Assembly: GCA_023443515.1 (NCBI GenBank)
Contig: JAEZUC010000125.1
Span: forward strand, 1 to 6,549
Length of the DNA stretch: 6,549 bases
Source of the DNA: Bacillota bacterium
GTDB lineage: Bacteria > Bacillota > Clostridia > Acetivibrionales > DSM-1351
Direction: 5' to 3'
Part shown: one piece after another, positions 6,028-6,549 of the stretch
Layout: each line of letters opens with the position of its first letter
Numbering within the stretch: position 1 is the stretch's first letter
Notes under the pieces: generated by a model
What the model was told of the DNA's origin: nothing
What the model saw: the letters and a program-made list of their open reading frames with translations, nothing else
The model's database searches: none
Translations under genes and position numbers: made by a program

Positions 6028-6420
6028 ACCGGAACCGGTAAAACATATGTATCCTGTGCCCTTGGCAACTCAGCCTGTCGGCACGGATATACAGTAAAAT
6101 ATTACAGAATACCTGAACTGCTGCTGGAGATTCAGGATGCAAAGTTCATGATAAGTATTCAAAACATCAAACTTCTGATACTTGATGATATAGGCTTAAA
6201 ATCATATACTCTTGAAGAAAGCCGAGACATATTGGAAATAGCCGAAAGCAGATATAACAGGGCGTCAACCGTTTTAGCCGGGCAAGTATCACATACAAAG
6301 TGGTATGAATTATTCCCTGACCCAACAATAGCAGATGCAATCATGGATCGAATAATACATAACTCCTATCTTAGTATATATGACAAGGCGAGATTAATAG
6401 AAAAAGGTAGCGCTAACTAA
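6028..6420 (+). pseudogene. istB: IS21-family IstB-like transposition ATPase, 5'-truncated
   Basis: From 6028 the plus strand reads TGTGKTYVSCALGNSACRHG (the end of the Walker A loop and the following helix), LLILDDIG (Walker B, at about 6172-6195) and VLAGQVSHTKWYELFPDP, then TIADAIMDRIIHNSY, all typical of IS21 IstB, the AAA+ helper of the IstA transposase. It ends with TAA at 6418-6420. Full IstB proteins have about 250 residues; here about 100 N-terminal residues and the first glycines of the P-loop are gone. The open frame begins at TTG 6004, but its first eight codons are the complement of the epimerase gene. Between IQDAK and FMISIQN (about 6144) the usual GxYxK-containing stretch of about eight residues is missing, an additional in-frame deletion. 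No istA gene lies upstream. This is a dead insertion-sequence remnant. IS ends (terminal inverted repeats) could not be identified. Confidence 0.87.
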
Positions 6421-6465
6421 ATCCAATGTCATTAAGTTAAGAATTGAACAGACTTGATAATTTAT

Positions 6466-6512
6466 ACAGCGTGTGTCCATATTAGTATTGGATATACGCT
6501 GTTTTATTTTTT
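6466..6512 (+). terminator. Strong intrinsic terminator downstream of the istB remnant
   Basis: ACAGCGTGTGTCCA (6466-6479) pairs with TGGATATACGCTGT (6489-6502) over 14 base pairs, including two G-U pairs, around a 9-base loop. It is followed directly by a T-rich tract (TTTTATTTTTT, 6502-6512). The polarity fits transcription on the plus strand, ending 46-92 bases after the istB stop. Confidence 0.85.
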
Positions 6513-6549
6513 CCTAGAAACAATTCGATTTTTAGCATCAAAATATCTC
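6504..6549 (-). CDS. Possible 3' end of a minus-strand gene entering from the right edge
   Basis: Fourteen sense codons (RYFDAKNRIVSRKK) precede a TAA at 6504-6506 in the minus-strand frame that starts at 6548. The basic C-terminus is protein-like and the stop falls right at the terminator hairpin, a common arrangement for convergent genes. The stretch is too short to prove coding. Confidence 0.25.
   Translation of the reverse strand, partial: RYFDAKNRIVSRKK

Noticed and set aside
6420..6465. Possible right end of the IS21 element downstream of istB
   Set aside because: No partner left end is available in the window to confirm an inverted repeat, and no target-site duplication can be recognised.
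4604..6478. Inverted pair GGACACA (4604-4610) and TGTGTCC (6472-6478) as possible terminal repeats of a mobile element
   Set aside because: Seven bases at this distance can occur by chance, the flanking bases do not extend the match, and the right copy is part of the terminator stem.

Overview
The window looks like chromosomal DNA of a low-GC Gram-positive anaerobe, most likely a Clostridia-class bacterium. The basis is AT-rich composition, AGGAG-type ribosome binding sites, TTG starts, and a leucine-rich-repeat protein joined to a copper-amine-oxidase-like domain, an architecture common in clostridial cell-surface proteins. No species can be named from the sequence alone.

Layout, left to right. 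Positions 1-705 (minus) carry the N-terminal 235 codons of a secreted leucine-rich-repeat protein that runs off the left edge. Positions 944-1834 (minus) encode an intact membrane-anchored metallophosphoesterase of the YkuE type. Positions 1933-2354 (minus) hold a degraded or unrecognised small gene. Positions 2374-2789 (plus) are a hotdog-fold thioesterase gene broken by a single frameshift. A short GC-rich hairpin separates it from the convergent gene at 2837-4468 (minus), an intact right-handed beta-helix protein of about 15 GGAI/FxxN coils with a CSLREAI-like N-terminal segment and no visible export signal.

From about 4550 to 6420 the DNA is a patchwork of broken genes. A glycosyltransferase pseudogene (4676-5209, minus) has an internal deletion, an in-frame stop and a one-base insertion. 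It follows, with an 11-nt overlap, an NAD-dependent sugar epimerase/dehydratase that has lost its Rossmann N-terminus (5199 to about 6027, minus). The epimerase is cut exactly where the 3' part of an IS21-type istB gene begins on the opposite strand (about 6028-6420, plus). A strong intrinsic terminator (6466-6512) follows, and the last 46 bases may be the 3' end of another minus-strand gene.

Functionally, the intact genes concern the cell surface (LRR protein, phosphoesterase) or are of unknown role (beta-helix protein). The epimerase and glycosyltransferase look like remnants of a former two-gene sugar-modification operon broken by insertion-sequence activity. I see no convincing undescribed multi-gene system here. 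The most unusual items are the beta-helix protein with its five-coil super-repeat and the density of gene decay around the istB fragment.
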